Below, piece after piece: positions 51,505 to 60,919 of a stretch of 64,000 nucleotides of DNA (the first letter of the stretch is position 1; every line of letters begins with the position of its first letter). The notes under the pieces are model-generated. The model did no database searches. It saw nothing but the letters and a program-made list of their open reading frames with translations, and was not told where the DNA came from. Origin of the DNA: JBAXAM01 sp964213355 (lineage in GTDB: Bacteria > Pseudomonadota > Gammaproteobacteria > UBA9339); assembly GCA_964213355.1 (NCBI GenBank), contig CAXOVY010000001.1:89078-153077 (forward strand), given 5' to 3'. A program made the translations under genes and the position numbers.

Positions 51505-53715
51505 CTACAAATTTTTCTGTAGAATGCGGTTCATCGTTTCTTCTTTTCCAACTATGAGTAGCACATCATGTGCTTTTAGAATTGTAGTTGGGTCTGGATT
51601 TAGAATGCGGAATCCATTGCGTTCTAATCCTGCGATCAGACCGCAAGTTTGCTCTCGTATTTTTGAATTTCTAATTGATTGTCCAATCAGTGGATTGCCG
51701 GTTTCTAGCAATAGCGCTTTTAGAGCGAAATCTTTTAATAGGTTTTCGTTTTTTGGTTCAAAAAATATGTCTTCAATGTTTTTTTTGAAAGAGTCTATTT
51801 GTTCGTCATTTCCTAAAACGATAAGCTTATCTTGTAATAATATTCTTTCGTTTCCCCGGGGTGCTAAAATTATCCTAGATCCGCGGAGAATAGCTACGAT
51901 ATTGATGCCAAATCCCTGCCTTAATTGAGATTCTTCTAACGTTTTTCCTACCAAAGACGTTGGGTTTTCGTTGGTTGCTAGTACTTCAACTAGGTGTGTA
52001 TCCCATGGTGCTAGTTCTTCATATCGAATTTGTTTTTGCTGTTTTTTTCGAAGATTGCGTTCCAAACGAAGTTCAAACCAGTGATAGGATTTTTCTAGTT
52101 GTTGATAGGACAAGCTAAAAAGCATTATAGCGATTATGGCAATTACTAAAGCGATATACCAAGTGTGAAAATAAGTAATACTCAAGATAATAATTTCAAT
52201 AGCGGTAAGTAATCCTCCTAAAAACAATGATGACAGTTGTTTGGTTTTATCGGTAGGCGTGATTGATTTGAAAGCAAACAACATACCCCAAATAAATGGT
52301 GAGGAAAGTATTAGGGCAATTACCCAACTTAGTATTTTAGAAATATTAACAGGTGTTGTTAAGTTGGCAAACTGTGGTAAAACAAAATCACGGGTTAAGG
52401 TAAAAATAACTGCTACGATAACACCATTAATTACCAGTCTGGCTATAAATTTGTGGTAGATTGATTGTTTTTGATAGCTAGCTAAAGTACGGTATACCCA
52501 TGCAGAATAGCTTACCAAAAAATATTTGGAGCGTTCTGAAAGATGAGTTTCTATTTTTTTAGAGATCTGGCTAGATAAATTTATAAGGAATGGTGCGGTG
52601 AGGATGGTAATAGCTGCTGTTCCAATAATTATTTGATAAAGCAAGCTGCTAATGACATTTAGCGCTAGTCCTAGACTTATTATAATAAAGGAAAACTCGC
52701 CCACGGGCGGCATGCTAAATCCAACGCGCACAGAGGTATTTATGCTTTGGCCGGACAAGAAAGTACCAATACTAGTTATTAAGATTTTGCTAATTATGGT
52801 TAAGGCAGATATCGCCAATATCAGAGGCCAATGGAGAAAAAGTATTTTTATGTTTATCAACATTCCGATAGAAATAAAAAACACAGCAGCGAATACATCA
52901 CGTAGGGGGCTAATCAATTGTTTGATGCGATCGGCTAGAGACGTTTCTGCTAAAATAGATCCCATTATAAAAGCACCAAGGGCTGTAGAATAATGAAAAT
53001 AAGCGGCAGTAACTACTAACATTAGGCACAGTGCAATCGATATGATAGTTAAGGTTTCTTGATTAACATACCTCATTATTCTACGAAATAAAGTCGGTAC
53101 TATGAAGTAACCAGATAAAAACCAGGAGCCAACAACTACAACCAGTTTTATAGTTGCCCAAAATATATCAAATGAAAAAATATTCTTTGTGGCAACTATA
53201 GTTGAAAGTACAGCCAGTATTAATATAGCTAATAAATCTTCTATGATTAGAACGCCAAAAATTATATCAGTAAATCTTTTTCCTTGTAGTTTTAACTCGT
53301 CCAGGGCTTTTACAATTATTGTGGTCGACGAAATTGCGAGTGCTGTGCCGAGGAATAAACTATCATAAAATGACCATTGCAGGAGCCAACCAGCTAAAAA
53401 TCCCAGTGCTGTTATAGTAGAAACCTTAAAGAGTCCAGTAATTATAGCAGAAAATCCTACGCTTTTTAGTTTGTGAAAACTAAAACCTAAGCCTAATGCA
53501 AACATTAGGAAAATTACCCCTAATTCAGAAAGTGTTTCAATTTGTGTAAAATTGGATATAAGAGAATATGGCGGTGTGTAAGGGCCAATAATAATCCCAG
53601 CAACTATATACCCAAAAATAACTGGTTGACGTATTCTTTGAAACAATAAGACTACTACGCTGGCAATACCCAGCATTATGGCTAAGTCTTTAATGAGAGG
53701 AGCTAAATCATGCAT
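51505..53715 (-). CDS. CPA2-family cation:proton antiporter with two C-terminal RCK_C (TrkA-C) domains
   Basis: 736 residues. The N-terminal Na/H-exchanger domain (about residues 1-380) contains GYIVAGIIIGPYTPPYSLI and LGTALAISSTTIIVKALDELKLQGKRFTDIIFGVLIIEDLLAI. A second hydrophobic block (about 410-545) has four likely membrane segments. Two TrkA-C-like domains follow, near NPTSLVGKTLEESQLRQGFGINIVAILRG and GNPLIGQSIRNSKIREQTCGLIAGLERNG. KefB/YbaL normally carry a Rossmann RCK_N domain, which is missing here. Probably K+ or Na+ efflux. Confidence 0.88.
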   Translation of the reverse strand: MHDLAPLIKDLAIMLGIASVVVLLFQRIRQPVIFGYIVAGIIIGPYTPPYSLISNFTQIETLSELGVIFLMFALGLGFSFHKLKSVGFSAIITGLFKVSTITALGFLAGWLLQWSFYDSLFLGTALAISSTTIIVKALDELKLQGKRFTDIIFGVLIIEDLLAILILAVLSTIVATKNIFSFDIFWATIKLVVVVGSWFLSGYFIVPTLFRRIMRYVNQETLTIISIALCLMLVVTAAYFHYSTALGAFIMGSILAETSLADRIKQLISPLRDVFAAVFFISIGMLINIKILFLHWPLILAISALTIISKILITSIGTFLSGQSINTSVRVGFSMPPVGEFSFIIISLGLALNVISSLLYQIIIGTAAITILTAPFLINLSSQISKKIETHLSERSKYFLVSYSAWVYRTLASYQKQSIYHKFIARLVINGVIVAVIFTLTRDFVLPQFANLTTPVNISKILSWVIALILSSPFIWGMLFAFKSITPTDKTKQLSSLFLGGLLTAIEIIILSITYFHTWYIALVIAIIAIMLFSLSYQQLEKSYHWFELRLERNLRKKQQKQIRYEELAPWDTHLVEVLATNENPTSLVGKTLEESQLRQGFGINIVAILRGSRIILAPRGNERILLQDKLIVLGNDEQIDSFKKNIEDIFFEPKNENLLKDFALKALLLETGNPLIGQSIRNSKIREQTCGLIAGLERNGFRILNPDPTTILKAHDVLLIVGKEETMNRILQKNL

Positions 53716-53898
53716 ATAATAGTTCGTTTAACACAGCAACGACGAATAAGTCAAGCACTTGATAGATTCAGCATTTAATTTGCAGCATGAATGGTTGTTA
53801 TTGGGTGGAGCAATATTATGACTTTACTTTAAAGATTATAGGTTTGTTTTTTAGTTTATTGATTCAATATGTTATCGCTTACAAAGTTACCCAAGAAC

Positions 53899-53975
53899 TG
53901 GTGCGCCCGGAGAGATTCGAACTCCCGACACCCTGGTTCGAAGCCAGATACTCTATCCAACTGAGCTACGGGCGC
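53899..53975 (-). tRNA. tRNA-Arg (anticodon TCG)
   Basis: 77 bases with encoded CCA. GCGCCCG at the 5' end pairs with CGGGCGC; discriminator A. D arm GCTCAGTTGGATAGAG; anticodon arm TCTGG-CTTCGAA-CCAGG gives TCG; T arm with GTTCGAATC. Stands alone between the antiporter and an MFS gene. The reading frame crossing it is not real. Confidence 0.95.
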
Positions 53976-54166
53976 ATGCTTGTAAAGCGTAGTTTACATC
54001 GTAACCGCTTAATTCATCGGAGTCAATTTGTGGAACTTTTGTGGTGGCTATGTTTCTATGCACCACACTCTTTTATGGTGGAGCAGCTATAATTTTTCGG
54101 TAAATTTGCTTATTTGTTATATAATTCGGCCGCTGACTTTTTTAAATAACGAAGGCTGAATTTTGC

Positions 54167-54187
54167 ACAACCAAACCAATTGGTTGT
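54167..54187. repeat. Small inverted repeat upstream of the MFS gene
   Basis: ACAACCAA-ACCAA-TTGGTTGT, overlapping the 12-base palindrome AACCAATTGGTT. It sits about 25 bases before the MFS start and could be an operator. Confidence 0.45.
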
Positions 54188-54212
54188 TAAAAGAAACTAA
54201 ACAATGCGTTGA

Positions 54213-55496
54213 GTGGTAAAGATGAGACCAAATCTAAAAGAACTGATTTTACCCATAAAGGAAACTTTAAATAAAAATACTATAGGTGGTGGAATTGGCA
54301 CGTTATTAGAATGGTTAGAATTTAGTTTATATGGATATTTTGCTTATACTATTTCCCACTTATTTTTCCCAAAATTTAATCAGGCTACAGCATTGCTTGC
54401 AACTTTTGGAATTTTTGCCATTAGCTATTTGGCACGTCCGGTTGGGGCTATTTTATTTGGGCATATAGGAGATTGCTATGGTAGAAAAAATGCGCTCATA
54501 AGTTCTATCATATTAATGTGTATAGCTACATTTTTTATTGGCGTTATCCCTACTTATGATACGTGGGGGGTTTTTTCTCCGCTATTGTTGATGCTCTTTC
54601 GTTTTGTTCAAGGGATAGCGGTATCAGGGGAGTTTATAGGCGCAGCTATTTTTACTTTTGAACATGCAGAAAAAAAATATGCCTATGTGGCTAGTAGCTG
54701 GACAAGCACATTTTCAGCGATAGGAATGTTGCTTGCCGCATTTTTTGCTCTTCTGGCCTCTGCTTCTTTTGTGCCTAGTTGGGGGTGGAGAGTTCCTTTT
54801 ATTTTCAGCGCATTAGCTTGTTTGTACGGATTTTTTCTAAGAAAGAATTTGACAGAAACCCCAGTGTTCGATTCCATGAAAAGAAGTAATCAAATTGCAA
54901 AAGCGCCAATAATTGAAGCGATAAAATATAATTCACTAAGTATAATAAAAACCATGGCAATTGGTTCTTTTGTAGGAGTATACGTATATATATGCAATAT
55001 TTGGTTATGTACTTTTTTAGTTGAAAAAGAATATTTTGATTCGTACCATGCTAGATTGCTCGTGTTAATAGGACAGTTTTGCGTAGTGTTCCTGACCCCG
55101 ATAATTGCATTATGTGCGGATAAATTTGGTGGAAAATTTTTCAGAGGAGCTGGGTTGCTAGGATCAATAATTGCTTCTAATTTGCTTTTTTCAAGTTTCG
55201 TAAATTCCTCTTTTCTATTTGCCAGCATTGCACAAATATTATATGCGGTAATTAATTCTTTTGTTACCGCTACAATGTTTAAATATCTTTCCACGTTGTT
55301 TTTACCAAACACCAGATATTCTGGTCAATCATTTGGATGGGCGTTAGCCGTAGCCTTTGTAGGAGGTACAGCACCTTTAGTAGCTCAATTTCTAGTACAA
55401 TGGAGCAATCAGTGGCCAGCAATATATGTATCATTTATTGGGTTTGTTGTGTTTTTAGTTACGTGCCTCAATAGATGCGTTTCTGAATTAGATTAA
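54213..55496 (+). CDS. MFS transporter, proline/betaine (ProP) type
   Basis: Metabolite:proton symporter family. 427 residues from GTG 54213 (ATG 54222 also possible). TIGGGIGTLLEWLEFSLYGYFA (about residues 23-44) and the loop GHIGDCYGRKNALISSI match the ProP/KgtP/shikimate branch, and RFVQGIAVSGEFIGAAIFTFEHA is the branch signature. About 12 membrane segments. Likely imports a small osmolyte or organic acid; the substrate is not readable. Confidence 0.87.
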   Translation: MVKMRPNLKELILPIKETLNKNTIGGGIGTLLEWLEFSLYGYFAYTISHLFFPKFNQATALLATFGIFAISYLARPVGAILFGHIGDCYGRKNALISSIILMCIATFFIGVIPTYDTWGVFSPLLLMLFRFVQGIAVSGEFIGAAIFTFEHAEKKYAYVASSWTSTFSAIGMLLAAFFALLASASFVPSWGWRVPFIFSALACLYGFFLRKNLTETPVFDSMKRSNQIAKAPIIEAIKYNSLSIIKTMAIGSFVGVYVYICNIWLCTFLVEKEYFDSYHARLLVLIGQFCVVFLTPIIALCADKFGGKFFRGAGLLGSIIASNLLFSSFVNSSFLFASIAQILYAVINSFVTATMFKYLSTLFLPNTRYSGQSFGWALAVAFVGGTAPLVAQFLVQWSNQWPAIYVSFIGFVVFLVTCLNRCVSELD

Positions 55497-55535
55497 TTTG
55501 TTTGCGCGCCCATTTTTTTTAAAACTATACAAACT

Positions 55536-55796
55536 TTAATAACGAGATGACTTTGGTTGGTGTTGAATACCTGTTTTAGCATGTATACTTTGTGGACAAT
55601 ATTTACAGTCTTCAGAGCAAGCGCCGGTCTTAACGCTTAAGCATGAGCTCTTGTAATAAATATTTGGATTAAAGTTATTACGATTTATGCTCATAGCGTT
55701 GAATAGTAGTTCTGGGAATGTAAGTCCAAATATCTTCTTTATTTCCTGGTATGTCCAATTGTGCTTGGTTGTGAAACTATCTTGAATTAAATTCAA
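55536..55796 (-). pseudogene. bioB: 5' fragment of bioB (biotin synthase)
   Basis: 86 codons reading WTYQEIKKIFGLTFPELLFNAMSINRNNFNPN and SVKTGACSEDCKYCPQSIHAKTG, the BioB N-terminus including its CxxxCxxC radical SAM motif, then a stop after QHQPKSSRY. BioB is normally about 320-350 residues, so roughly three quarters is missing, and nothing BioB-like continues in other frames downstream. A 3' deletion most likely removed it. Confidence 0.85.
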
Positions 55797-55901
55797 TTTA
55801 TCCCCTTAATCTTAATCAACATATTAAACTAAGTTCAGCAAAAACTCATAATAACCTGATAAAAAAACCCTCAAGACGATGCTTGTTTTGTTATTATGTA
55901 T

Positions 55902-57155
55902 TTAAGAATGATTCTGCTTCTTCACATCCTTATTTTTTAGAAATTGGCTAACTATAATCACACCGCACATATTGCCAAAAATATTTACTACAGTTCTAAA
56001 CCGGTCGATAAGTCTGTCTAGTGGCAATAAAATAGATATTGCATTCAGTGGTACATTAACGATTTTAAACACTACGACTAAACTGACTAAACTGGTTTCG
56101 GGAATGCCGCCTTCAGCCATACCGCCTAAAATACTAGCTAAAGCGACTAAAATTTGTTGCGATAAAGACAGATCTACTCCTAGCACTTGAGAAAAAAACA
56201 AAGCAGCTGCAACTTCATACATCATCATGCCACCAATGTTAATTGAGGCACATAGGGGCAGCATAAATCTTGTTACAGTAGGATCGGATTTTAAACTATC
56301 TGCTGCATACATAGCGGTGGGTAAAGTGGCAACAGAACTTGAGGTTGCAAATGCGGTAGAAAATACCGGAATACTATTTTTAAGTATTTTCCAAGGGGCT
56401 TGTTTGCTCGCTACGATAACAAAAACAAACTGCCATAACGCGTGAATTAACAAACCTATAACTAATATCGACACAAACGCTATTAAAGCCGTAAAGCTGT
56501 TCTCTAAATGTCCGCTGGTACTTGAAGCTGCTATACCGGCTCCGACTAAAGCAAAAATTCCTATTGGAGAAAACATCATCACGCCGTGCAAACAGGAATT
56601 GGATACATCACGCACCGAAGCGCATACATTGATAATAGCTTGTGATTTTTCTCCTATGGTGGCACAGCCTATGCCAAACATAGTAGAAAAAATTACAACA
56701 GGTAATAATTCAAACTTGGCCAACGAGTCAAAAATATTTTGTGGAAATATAGCTAGTAAAAAATTGGCTATACTCAAGTTATTGGCATTGCTTACGGTAT
56801 ATTGACTGCCTTGCAAAATTAAATTTGGATCTACGCCTTTTCCAACATCAAACAAGTTAAATAATGTCAAGGCGAGGGTGACAGCAATAATCTCGCTAAG
56901 TAACATATAACTTGTTACCCCGCCAACCAAAGATTTTAAATTGTTTAAACCTTTCTCCATGTTCCCTAAGGTAACAATTAAAGTAGAGGCAATTAGTGGC
57001 AATGCAAACAACTTCAGCAAGTTGATAAAGATATCGCCCAAAAATTTTATATGGACAAATAGGCTAGGGGTGTATATTCCTAATATAATCGATAAAATTA
57101 CGCTAATTAAAATTAGCTGGGTATTATATTTTTTAAGTAATTTAAGCATGATCAA
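55902..57155 (-). CDS. Dicarboxylate/amino acid:cation symporter (DAACS family)
   Basis: GltP/DctA-type inner-membrane importer. 417 residues with eight membrane segments and re-entrant loops. Family motifs: serine-rich AFATSSSVATLPTAMYAA (about residues 260-277), MLPLCASINIGGMMMYEVAAALFFSQ, and GGIPETSLVSLVVVFKIVNVPLNAISILLPLDRLIDRFRTVVNIFGNMCGVI. Glutamate, aspartate or C4-dicarboxylate are candidates. Its 5' end overlaps waaC by 14 bases, so translation may be coupled; a Met two codons in is an alternative start. Confidence 0.92.
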   Translation of the reverse strand: MIMLKLLKKYNTQLILISVILSIILGIYTPSLFVHIKFLGDIFINLLKLFALPLIASTLIVTLGNMEKGLNNLKSLVGGVTSYMLLSEIIAVTLALTLFNLFDVGKGVDPNLILQGSQYTVSNANNLSIANFLLAIFPQNIFDSLAKFELLPVVIFSTMFGIGCATIGEKSQAIINVCASVRDVSNSCLHGVMMFSPIGIFALVGAGIAASSTSGHLENSFTALIAFVSILVIGLLIHALWQFVFVIVASKQAPWKILKNSIPVFSTAFATSSSVATLPTAMYAADSLKSDPTVTRFMLPLCASINIGGMMMYEVAAALFFSQVLGVDLSLSQQILVALASILGGMAEGGIPETSLVSLVVVFKIVNVPLNAISILLPLDRLIDRFRTVVNIFGNMCGVIIVSQFLKNKDVKKQNHS

Positions 57156-58095
57156 TTTTCTTTTTTATGGTTTGCCAAACATCAGCAGCGCCCAATTGTT
57201 CAAAATTAGTCATATGAATTTGGTTCTCTCCAACTGTACCACAGAGATTCGGATCAGTTGTGCCATACAATGAAATTGTCGGGATTCCCAAAGCAGCTGC
57301 CACATGTCCCAATCCCGTATCAACCGCAACAGCACCTTTAGCGTTTAGTAGTAGTGCTGCGATTGCTGATAAACTCAAATTGGGCAAAATTTTTGCTTGA
57401 TTATTATTCTGCGTGATTCGTTTGGCGCGTGCAAGCTCTGCGTTATTTCCCCATGGCAAATAAACAATAAAACCATTGGTAGTTGCGAATTGTGCCAGTT
57501 CAATCCATTTTTGTTCATGCCAACATTTTTCTTCGCGACTTGTTCCGTGGAAAAATACTATATATTTTTCGCAACTGTTAGGTAGTGGAAAGATTTGTTT
57601 GTTAATCCCATAATCTGGGGCAGTGGTTGGCATTTCATAGTTTAGTGCAGCAGCAAAAAGTTGACGCGTGCGCGTAATTGCGTGTTGGTCTTTAGCGATG
57701 GCAAATTTATTTTTGTAAAAAAATGTTGCTTGTGATTCACGAATGCTATTTTTATCGTAGCCGGAGCATTCGCCGCGTGCCATTTTTGTGATAATAGAAC
57801 TTTTGATTAAACCTTGAGCATCAATGATCAAATCATATTTTTTTTGGCGTAATGTTTTTATAAACGTTTGTAATTTTCCTGAAAAAAATGCTTTGGTGAA
57901 ATTTTTACGCCAGAGGCGCAGAGCAATCGGAAGTGTATTTTTTACTGCTATGTGCCACTGTGGAATTTCAGCAAATGCTTCTTCTACCACCCAGTCAAAA
58001 CTAATGTCTGGAATGGCTTTTTTTGCATCAGTTAATGCGGGCAGAGTATGCACTACATCACCCAAGGAAGAAGTTTTTATGATTAATACATTCAT
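57142..58095 (-). CDS. waaC: Lipopolysaccharide heptosyltransferase I
   Basis: Adds the first heptose to Kdo2-lipid A. 317 residues (319 in E. coli), GT9 family. MNVLIIKTSSLGDVVHTLPALTDAKKAIPDISFDWVVEEAFAEIP and YDLIIDAQGLIKSSIITKMARGECSGYD are the WaaC pattern, with VDTGLGHVAAALGIPTISLYGTTDP in the donor-binding domain. Downstream of waaF on the same strand. Confidence 0.93.
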   Translation of the reverse strand: MNVLIIKTSSLGDVVHTLPALTDAKKAIPDISFDWVVEEAFAEIPQWHIAVKNTLPIALRLWRKNFTKAFFSGKLQTFIKTLRQKKYDLIIDAQGLIKSSIITKMARGECSGYDKNSIRESQATFFYKNKFAIAKDQHAITRTRQLFAAALNYEMPTTAPDYGINKQIFPLPNSCEKYIVFFHGTSREEKCWHEQKWIELAQFATTNGFIVYLPWGNNAELARAKRITQNNNQAKILPNLSLSAIAALLLNAKGAVAVDTGLGHVAAALGIPTISLYGTTDPNLCGTVGENQIHMTNFEQLGAADVWQTIKKKIDHA

Positions 58096-58137
58096 TAAAT
58101 TTACCGTTTGTTTTCCCCGAGTATAATCACCATTATA

Positions 58138-59166
58138 TTAATTGCAAAGCTCATTAATCGATTGCAGCACTAATTTTGGCGGCAAATCATTTAAACATTT
58201 TATGTGTTTTAGTGGACAATTACGTTTGAAACATGGGCTACATGATAGATTTAACGAAATAATTTTCGCTTTGTCTGTTAGTGGCGGTGTGAATTTTGGT
58301 GACGAAGACCCATAAATTGCGACTAACGGTCGGTTGAGAGCGGCAGCGATGTGCATTAAACCAGAATCATTAGTTATTACTACAGTTGCTAAAGATAAAA
58401 GTTCTATGGCTTCGCTCAAAGTAGTTTTACCGGTAAGATCAAGGCAAATATTGCTACTTTGAGCTTGAATTTCCTGGGCGAGAATTTTATCTTTTGGTCC
58501 GCCAAAAATCCAAACTTCCCAGTCTTCGCTTTTTTTAATTTGAGCAATTTTGGCAAAATAAGCGGTAGGCCAGCGTTTTGTTATGCCATATTCTGCCCCA
58601 GGGCACAGTGCCAAAATTTTTTGTTTTGGTAGATCAATTTTTAATCGTTCTAAAGTGGCGCCCAGATTTTTTTGGGACACATGTAATTGTGGTAGTGGCG
58701 TTGGCATTGGTAATTGCGCGCTCGATTTAATCCCCAGTGCAACCAGGCGTTCTACCAGACGTGATGTTTTTGCCACTGGTGGTTTTATATTATTTAATAA
58801 AATATAACGGTGTTCGCCGCGCCAGCCAATTCTTTGTGGGATATTCGCCCAAAAGGGAATCAGCGTGGATTTGAATGAGTTTGGTAGTACGTATGCGTGG
58901 GTGTAAAAGTTTTCACGTAGTTTTTTCGCAAGCCAAAAGCGCTCAAGTAATTTTAATTCACCATGTTCAAATGGCAAGGTTAAATAATTGTCAACTTCTG
59001 GCATGTGCTCTAAGATTGGGTGCAGTGCTTTATTGGCCAAAACATCAATTGAGCAATTTGGATCTTGTTTTTTGAGGAGTTTGAATAGCGCTTGCGACAT
59101 TACCAAATCGCCAATCCACGACGGTGCGATGATAAGAATTTTTTTTTGGTCAGTCATTGAAAACAT
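58138..59166 (-). CDS. waaF: Lipopolysaccharide heptosyltransferase II
   Basis: Adds the second heptose of the LPS inner core. 342 residues (348 in E. coli). ILIIAPSWIGDLVMSQALFKLLKKQDP, YVLPNSFKSTLIPFWANIPQRIGWRGEHRYILLN, LCPGAEYGITKRWPTAYFA and TNDSGLMHIAAALNRPLVAIYGSSSP are typical. Start could be Met 4 (MTDQKK). Followed by waaC; a separate OMP gene with its own terminator lies upstream. Confidence 0.94.
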   Translation of the reverse strand: MFSMTDQKKILIIAPSWIGDLVMSQALFKLLKKQDPNCSIDVLANKALHPILEHMPEVDNYLTLPFEHGELKLLERFWLAKKLRENFYTHAYVLPNSFKSTLIPFWANIPQRIGWRGEHRYILLNNIKPPVAKTSRLVERLVALGIKSSAQLPMPTPLPQLHVSQKNLGATLERLKIDLPKQKILALCPGAEYGITKRWPTAYFAKIAQIKKSEDWEVWIFGGPKDKILAQEIQAQSSNICLDLTGKTTLSEAIELLSLATVVITNDSGLMHIAAALNRPLVAIYGSSSPKFTPPLTDKAKIISLNLSCSPCFKRNCPLKHIKCLNDLPPKLVLQSINELCN

Positions 59167-59175
59167 TATCGTATA

Positions 59176-59202
59176 AAAAGGCAGGTAAGTCCTGCCTTTT
59201 TA
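59176..59202 (-). terminator. Terminator of the OMP gene at 59218
   Basis: AAAAAGGCAGG-ACTTA-CCTGCCTTTTT on the minus strand, just before waaF. Confidence 0.9.
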
Positions 59203-59217
59203 CTGGAGTGGATAAAA

Positions 59218-59838
59218 CTAAATATTGATCTTATAGGTTAGGCCCAAAGCAAAAAGGTCGACTGTTGGTAGATCGCCAATAGTCATGGTTTTAGTCCATG
59301 AAAGATCAGCAGCTATGTTTGGTGCAAACCAGTAGCTAACGCCAAATGCGCCGACAGGTGTAACTTTGCTATTTGAGTCTTTTTGGGCAAAAGTTCCAGC
59401 GTTGCTGTTTAAAGTACTGCGATGTATCCAGGCCAAACCACCTTTGATATAGAAACCGAATCCATAATCAAGAGGCAGGGTTGCTTTACCAACCAAATCA
59501 AAACCTTGTTGTAGAATATCTTGAGTGTTGCCATTGGCATTTTTAAATCTTGGATAGCCGTAGTAGTCATAGCCTAGTTCTGCCGCTATAAATTGTGAAA
59601 ACGCATAGCCGAGATAACCGCGACCGGCGAATTTAATGTTTTCTACGGAGTTATTGGCGATGAGGTATTGCGAGCTGCCGTAATGTAAGTTGCTCACACC
59701 TAATTGACCACCAAAATAAATTCCTGCATTAGAACCAATGCTGGTATATTCATTGCCACCAGGAGTAGGTTCATCGGCAAGTACAGCGCTGTTTAAACTA
59801 CAGGCTAAGATGCTTATACATAATATTCTTTTATACAT
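59218..59838 (-). CDS. Small outer-membrane beta-barrel protein
   Basis: 206 residues. Signal peptide MYKRILCISILACSLNSAVLA. Mature chain shows the 8-strand OmpA/OmpW-like pattern: GIYFGGQLGVSNLHYG, RGYLGYAFSQFIAAELGYDYYGYP, KGGLAWIH and the end DLFALGLTYKINI. It shares layout with two further genes upstream but is the most diverged. The function of such small barrels (adhesion, stability, channel) cannot be told. Confidence 0.82.
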   Translation of the reverse strand: MYKRILCISILACSLNSAVLADEPTPGGNEYTSIGSNAGIYFGGQLGVSNLHYGSSQYLIANNSVENIKFAGRGYLGYAFSQFIAAELGYDYYGYPRFKNANGNTQDILQQGFDLVGKATLPLDYGFGFYIKGGLAWIHRSTLNSNAGTFAQKDSNSKVTPVGAFGVSYWFAPNIAADLSWTKTMTIGDLPTVDLFALGLTYKINI

Positions 59839-59947
59839 GGTAGTACCCCTATTAATAAAATTCTATAATTGCTGCTAGTCTATGTGAAGTAGTGAAGAAA
59901 TCAAGAGCAGGTCGCAGAAAATTGCAACAGAATAGATTGTAAATAAC

Positions 59948-59975
59948 AAAAAGGCGGATTTTATCCCGCCTTTTC
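59948..59975 (-). terminator. Terminator of the OMP gene at 60004
   Basis: AAGGCGG-GATAAAATC-CCGCCTTTTT on the minus strand, about 30 bases after the stop. Confidence 0.85.
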
Positions 59976-60003
59976 TTAATCAATAAACCCGATCTACTAA
60001 AAA

Positions 60004-60663
60004 TTAAACATCGAACTTATATCTCAGACCGATCATGAAAGCATCGGTGTTTGGTATAAATTTTTCAGAAGTAACTTTCTGAGAACCGGCAATGCGAGTC
60101 CACTCGAGATTAGCAATAACATTTGGTGTAATGTAGTAGTCAGCACCAGCACCGAAAGCCACATTGATGTTATTATTATTACCACCCGCATAGTTATTTG
60201 CAGCAGGATTATTTTGGGTCATCAAGTAACCGGCACCCAATTTGGCATAAAGATCAAAGCTTTCAACAACTGGAAGCTTACCTTTGAAGTATGCATCAAT
60301 TGCTTGGGTTTTAATCTTATTTATGTTATAGGTTGTATTCCACTCTGTATTTGCTTTATTGAAGAAGTACGAATAACCAGCTTCAATCGCAAAGTATCTA
60401 TTGATATCATAACCTGCGAATACACGGCCTACAAAGCCACTATCGTTGCTAACATTGCCGTACCCACCACTGTTATCATTAGTAGCGCCATCATAATTCT
60501 TCCAGTTGGTGAGTCCCAAACCACCCTGAAGACCTAAATAAATACCAGTATCTGAAGAAACAGCAGCTGGAACAGCTGGCATTTCTTCTGGGAGACCACC
60601 GGCAAAAGCTACTGATGTTAAACCTAGTGCAGCGATTGCACTTACGACTAAAAGTTTTTTCAT
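60004..60663 (-). CDS. Small outer-membrane beta-barrel protein, paralogue 2
   Basis: 219 residues starting MKKLLVVSAIAALGLTSVAFAGG at 60663 after a GAGGAAA site; the longer frame upstream covers the promoter. GIYLGLQGGLGLTNWKNYDGATNDNSG, SGFVGRVFAGYDINRYFAIEAGYSYFFNK and the end TDAFMIGLRYKFDV define the barrel. Close to the neighbour at 60920, so this is a tandem duplication. Confidence 0.85.
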   Translation of the reverse strand: MKKLLVVSAIAALGLTSVAFAGGLPEEMPAVPAAVSSDTGIYLGLQGGLGLTNWKNYDGATNDNSGGYGNVSNDSGFVGRVFAGYDINRYFAIEAGYSYFFNKANTEWNTTYNINKIKTQAIDAYFKGKLPVVESFDLYAKLGAGYLMTQNNPAANNYAGGNNNNINVAFGAGADYYITPNVIANLEWTRIAGSQKVTSEKFIPNTDAFMIGLRYKFDV

Positions 60664-60724
60664 AATATTTCCTCTATATTTTTTCGAAAAAATGGACAAT
60701 AAAATTAAATCAACTAACGCTAGT

Positions 60725-60753
60725 ATATTACCTATTTTTATATGAATAAGCAA
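60725..60753 (-). promoter_or_regulatory. Promoter of OMP paralogue 2
   Basis: Minus strand TTGCTT (60753-60748), 17-base spacer, TAATAT (60730-60725). The surrounding bases resemble those of the paralogue's promoter at 61574-61601. Confidence 0.6.
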
Positions 60754-60919
60754 GCACCAGTGCCAGCCGTCCATTTTTCGCTTATGGCTAAAAATGGAAC
60801 CAGCATTGTAATTAGGTGAGTTTTAGAAGTCAACTAAAATTATATTTCAGTTCACAATGAGATAAAATGGTGGTTATTTACAGTGATGCAAAAAACAAAA
60901 ATAAAAAGAGAGTCGGGAA

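Noticed and set aside
53787..54092. 101-codon open frame on the plus strand
   Set aside because: It is antisense through tRNA-Arg and has no family resemblance.
60772..60798. CCATTTTT...AAAAATGG hairpin between barrel genes
   Set aside because: The stem is AT-rich with no T-run on either strand and too far from the nearest stop to be a convincing terminator.
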